Made by a program: the position numbers and the translations under genes. The notes under the pieces are model-generated. The model was given only the letters and a program-made list of their open reading frames with translations. It made no database searches and was not told where the DNA came from. A DNA stretch of 15,587 nt, from contig PLCK01000077.1 in the NCBI GenBank assembly GCA_003134755.1, positions 21,328 through 36,914 of the forward strand, written 5' to 3'. This DNA comes from Actinomycetota bacterium. Lineage in GTDB: Bacteria > Actinomycetota > Actinomycetes > Acidothermales > Acidothermaceae. This document shows, piece by piece, positions 13,579 through 15,587 of the stretch; positions within the stretch are counted from its first letter, which is position 1, and each line of letters opens with the position of its first letter.

Positions 13579-14232
13579 CCAGTCGTCGACGCCGGCGATA
13601 TGTACCGTGGCCCTCGCCTCGGCCAGCATCGCGTCGTGTCGTTCGAGCGCATCAACGATCGCGCTGTGCTCCGTGAGTGTGCGGGCGACGGCGTCGTCCT
13701 GGGTGAGTCCGCGCCAGACTCGCGCACGGGTGGTCGGCGCGGAAATCTTGTCGAGCAGCGACGCAAGCACCGGATTCCCGCTCATCGCGACGATGCGGCC
13801 ATGGAACTCGAGGTCGTTGCGCACGAGCTTGTCGACGTTGGACTGAGGTGTCATCTCGGCGATCAGCTGGCGAAGCTCGGCCACTTCGGCGTCGGTGATG
13901 CGGACCGCTGTCATCGCGGTTGCGGCCGGTTCGAGAATGCGGCGCACTTCCATGAAGCGCAGCACCGAGTCATCACGATGGAAGTCGACGACAAAGCTCA
14001 GCGCATCGAGCAGTAGGTCGGGCTCGAGGCTGGTGACATACGTGCCGTCACCCTGCCGGACGTCGAGAATGTGGATCAGGGACAGCGCCTTGACTGCCTC
14101 GCGGAGGGAGTTCCGCGACAGTCCGAGCGCCTGGGCGAGATCGTCCTCGTTCGGCAGTCGATCACCCGGACCGAGTTGACCCGAAACGATCATCGATTTG
14201 ATCTTCTCGATCGCCTCGTCGGTGACCGCCAC
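13561..14232 (-). CDS. GntR-family regulator, FadR subfamily (FCD domain)
   Basis: 223 aa. I chose the GTG at 14232 because GGAGG precedes it by 5 nt; a TTG at 14244 would add four residues. The N-terminal winged helix has IEKIKSMIVSGQLGPGDRLP, LAQALGLSRNSLREAVKALS and DVRQGDGTYV. The helical FCD ligand domain (about 75-210) keeps the metal-site residues: Asp and His of NDLEFHGRI, His of EHSAIV and His of ATVHIAG. FCD proteins usually repress sugar-acid or organic-acid catabolic genes and are released by the substrate. It is divergent from the FAH-family hydrolase gene, with a perfect 15-bp palindrome between. A GC-rich hairpin (GCCACC/GGTGGC, 14245-14267) sits just upstream of the start in its mRNA. 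Confidence 0.95.
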   Translation of the reverse strand: MAVTDEAIEKIKSMIVSGQLGPGDRLPNEDDLAQALGLSRNSLREAVKALSLIHILDVRQGDGTYVTSLEPDLLLDALSFVVDFHRDDSVLRFMEVRRILEPAATAMTAVRITDAEVAELRQLIAEMTPQSNVDKLVRNDLEFHGRIVAMSGNPVLASLLDKISAPTTRARVWRGLTQDDAVARTLTEHSAIVDALERHDAMLAEARATVHIAGVDDWLRRAR

Positions 14233-14362
14233 TTGCGCCTCCAAGCCACCACGGCCGTGCCGGTGGCGCGTGCGGCGCCGGTCGTGGAGTCGTCGGACCT
14301 CTTTGAGTTGGCCGAGGTAAGCTCAGCGCCCACAGTAGCCGCGTAGCCCTCGACACGGACCC

Positions 14363-14377
14363 AGACATCGGATGTCT
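14363..14377. promoter_or_regulatory. 15-bp palindromic operator between the GntR and FAH-family genes
   Basis: AGACATCGGATGTCT: 7-bp arms around a single central base with no mismatch. It stands in the divergent promoter region of a FadR-type GntR regulator and the operon it probably controls, which is the standard location for such operators. A TAAGGT (14377-14382), a possible -10, abuts its right end, so binding would block rightward transcription. Confidence 0.65.
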
Positions 14378-14521
14378 AAGGTGCTGACGAGACGTCGCGG
14401 AATCACGGCACCTCGGTCATGTATCGAACAGCGGACCGATCTATCCGTGGGAGTATCCCGGACGCAATGCACCTCGAGAACTCTGCAGGAAGAACCACCC
14501 GACTTCGATGAATGGAACGCG

Positions 14522-15388
14522 ATGAGCTTGTCCTTCATGCGGCTTGGTGTTGCCGGGCACGAGCGGCCCTACGTAGTCTCGAAGGGAGTCGCGTCGCACC
14601 TTGGGAACCTCACGGTCGACATCGATGGCGACTTCTTGGAGCGGGGGGGAGTCGACATCGTGCGCACGGCGCTGGCCGAGGGCAACCTGCCGGCCGCGGG
14701 TCCGGTTGACTCCTTGGGTCTGCGGGTCGGCCCTCCCGTCGCGCGGCCGGGAAAGGTGGTCTGCGTCGGTCTGAATTACCGCGACCATGCGGAGGAGACT
14801 GGGGCCGCCATCCCGCAGGAGCCGGTCCTGTTCATGAAGGACCCGTCGACGGTGGTCGGTCCGTACGACGACGTGCTTGTGCCGCGCCGCTCGGTCAAGA
14901 CCGACTGGGAGATCGAGCTTGCGGTTGTGATCGGCCGAACCGGCCGCTACCTCGCCGACGAGGCGGAGGCCGCGGAATGCATCGCGGGCTACACGATCGC
15001 CCACGACGTTTCGGAACGGGAGTTCCAGATCGAGCGCGGCGGGCAGTGGGACAAGGGCAAGAGTTGCGAGACGTTCAATCCCCTCGGCCCTTGGTTGGTG
15101 CCGGCCGACGAGGTAGCGGACCCGCAGCAGCTCAGCATGCGGTTGTGGGTCAACGGTGAGCTTCGGCAGGACAGCAGTACGAAGAACATGATCTTCCCGG
15201 TCACCGAGATCGTGCACTACGTGAGCCAATTCATGGTGTTGCGCCCCGGCGACATCATCAATACCGGGACGCCGGCCGGTGTGGCACTCGGTCAGCCCGA
15301 CCCGAAGCCCTACCTGCGCGCGGGCGACGTCGTCGAGCTTGAGATCGACGGCTTTGGGCGCCAGCGTCAGCAACTCGTGCAGGCCTGA
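14522..15388 (+). CDS. Fumarylacetoacetate hydrolase-family protein (2,4-diketo-3-deoxy-sugar-acid hydrolase type)
   Basis: 288 aa from ATG 14522 (GGAA, 5-nt spacer); ATG 14537 is also possible. The frame is open to an ATG at 14372 that lies inside the palindrome and is unlikely. Conserved parts: RVGPPVARPGKVVCVGLNYR, NYRDHAEE with the catalytic His89 and Glu92, PVLFMKDPSTVVGPYDDV, metal ligands Glu130 and Glu132 (DWEIELAVVIGR) and Asp162 (AHDVSEREF), GGQWDKGKSCETFNPLGPW, RPGDIINTGTPAGV. This is the FAH subgroup often labelled ureidoglycolate lyase or 2,4-diketo-3-deoxy-L-fuconate/rhamnonate hydrolase, which cleaves C-C bonds in diketo acids using Mg2+/Mn2+. The following dehydrogenase supports the deoxysugar-acid reading. 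The exact substrate is inference. Confidence 0.93.
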   Translation: MSLSFMRLGVAGHERPYVVSKGVASHLGNLTVDIDGDFLERGGVDIVRTALAEGNLPAAGPVDSLGLRVGPPVARPGKVVCVGLNYRDHAEETGAAIPQEPVLFMKDPSTVVGPYDDVLVPRRSVKTDWEIELAVVIGRTGRYLADEAEAAECIAGYTIAHDVSEREFQIERGGQWDKGKSCETFNPLGPWLVPADEVADPQQLSMRLWVNGELRQDSSTKNMIFPVTEIVHYVSQFMVLRPGDIINTGTPAGVALGQPDPKPYLRAGDVVELEIDGFGRQRQQLVQA

Positions 15389-15408
15389 GCGGACGAGGAG
15401 ACCTGCAC

Positions 15409-15587
15409 ATGACGACACCTTCAGAGCGCGCGGGCGGTTCGGATTTCGACGGCCTGTCAGCGGTGGTGACGGGTGGCGCTTCGGGCATTGGCCTTCGGAC
15501 TGCGCTGTTGTTGAGTTCGCGTGGTGCACGCGTCGCATGCCTCGACCTGCGCATCGAGGGGCTGGAGCCGCCGTTGCTCGGCATCGT
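15409..15587 (+). CDS. Short-chain dehydrogenase/reductase (N-terminal part, runs off the right edge)
   Basis: 59 codons are visible. ATG 15409 has GAGGAG (15395-15400) with an 8-nt spacer and follows the hydrolase stop by 20 bp, so the two form an operon. After a short leader (MTTPSERAGGSDFDG), the sequence LSAVVTGGASGIGLRTALLL gives the first Rossmann strand and the TGGxxGIG nucleotide-binding motif. RGARVACLDLR supplies the second strand, ending in an Asp typical of NAD(H) preference. SDR enzymes paired with this FAH subgroup oxidise 2-keto-3-deoxy-sugar acids to the diketo substrate of the hydrolase. Catalytic Ser/Tyr/Lys lie beyond the window. Confidence 0.92.
   Translation, partial: MTTPSERAGGSDFDGLSAVVTGGASGIGLRTALLLSSRGARVACLDLRIEGLEPPLLGI

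Noticed and set aside
14350..14382. Standard promoter TCGACA...TAAGGT for the FAH-family gene
   Set aside because: The spacer is 21 bp, too long for a normal sigma-70-type promoter; only the -10 is kept as a possibility.
14372..14521. N-terminal extension of the FAH-family protein from ATG 14372
   Set aside because: The start lies inside the palindromic operator, has no ribosome-binding site, and the 50 extra residues do not fit the family.

Overview
The window is GC-rich DNA with strong G/C preference at third codon positions, GTG starts, GAF-ANTAR regulators, a LAL-type LuxR regulator, and a lipoprotein with a Ser/Thr/Ala-rich linker. Together these point to a free-living, probably soil-dwelling actinomycete with a large regulatory repertoire. 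The genus cannot be named from the sequence alone. No RNA gene, insertion sequence or CRISPR array was recognised.

Left block (1-2761): on the minus strand are the first 48 codons of a sugar ABC transporter ATPase, preceded by its lipoprotein sugar-binding protein (YtfQ-like). Divergent from them is a Crp/Fnr-family regulator. The long space between carries two nearly identical LacI-family-type operator sequences and a separate inverted/direct repeat cluster.

Metabolic block (2762-6033): three spaced copies of a 10-bp repeat precede a covalent-flavin FAD oxidase gene, which carries a frameshift best explained by one extra AC unit. A GT1-like glycosyltransferase gene overlaps its stop codon (GTGA). 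After a 50-nt nested stem-loop comes a small MmcQ/YjbR-family gene with a possible leaderless promoter.

Signalling block (6053-13578): a large LAL-type ATPase/LuxR regulator lies on the minus strand, with a small 'HRDLL' protein gene just upstream. On the plus strand are a 98-aa unknown protein, two tandem GAF-ANTAR proteins and a 591-aa protein joining a degenerate GGDEF domain, an internal ANTAR domain and a complete SpoIIE/PP2C phosphatase domain. This ANTAR cluster is the most unusual part of the window. It suggests a pathway in which small-molecule sensing, RNA antitermination and partner-switch phosphatase output are joined.

Right block (13561-15587): a GntR/FCD repressor is divergent from an FAH-family hydrolase and a short-chain dehydrogenase that runs off the window. 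A perfect 15-bp palindrome lies between them. The gene set fits a non-phosphorylative deoxysugar (L-fucose/L-rhamnose-type) degradation operon under local control. The sugar ABC operon at the left end may serve related substrates, but nothing in the sequence links the two directly.
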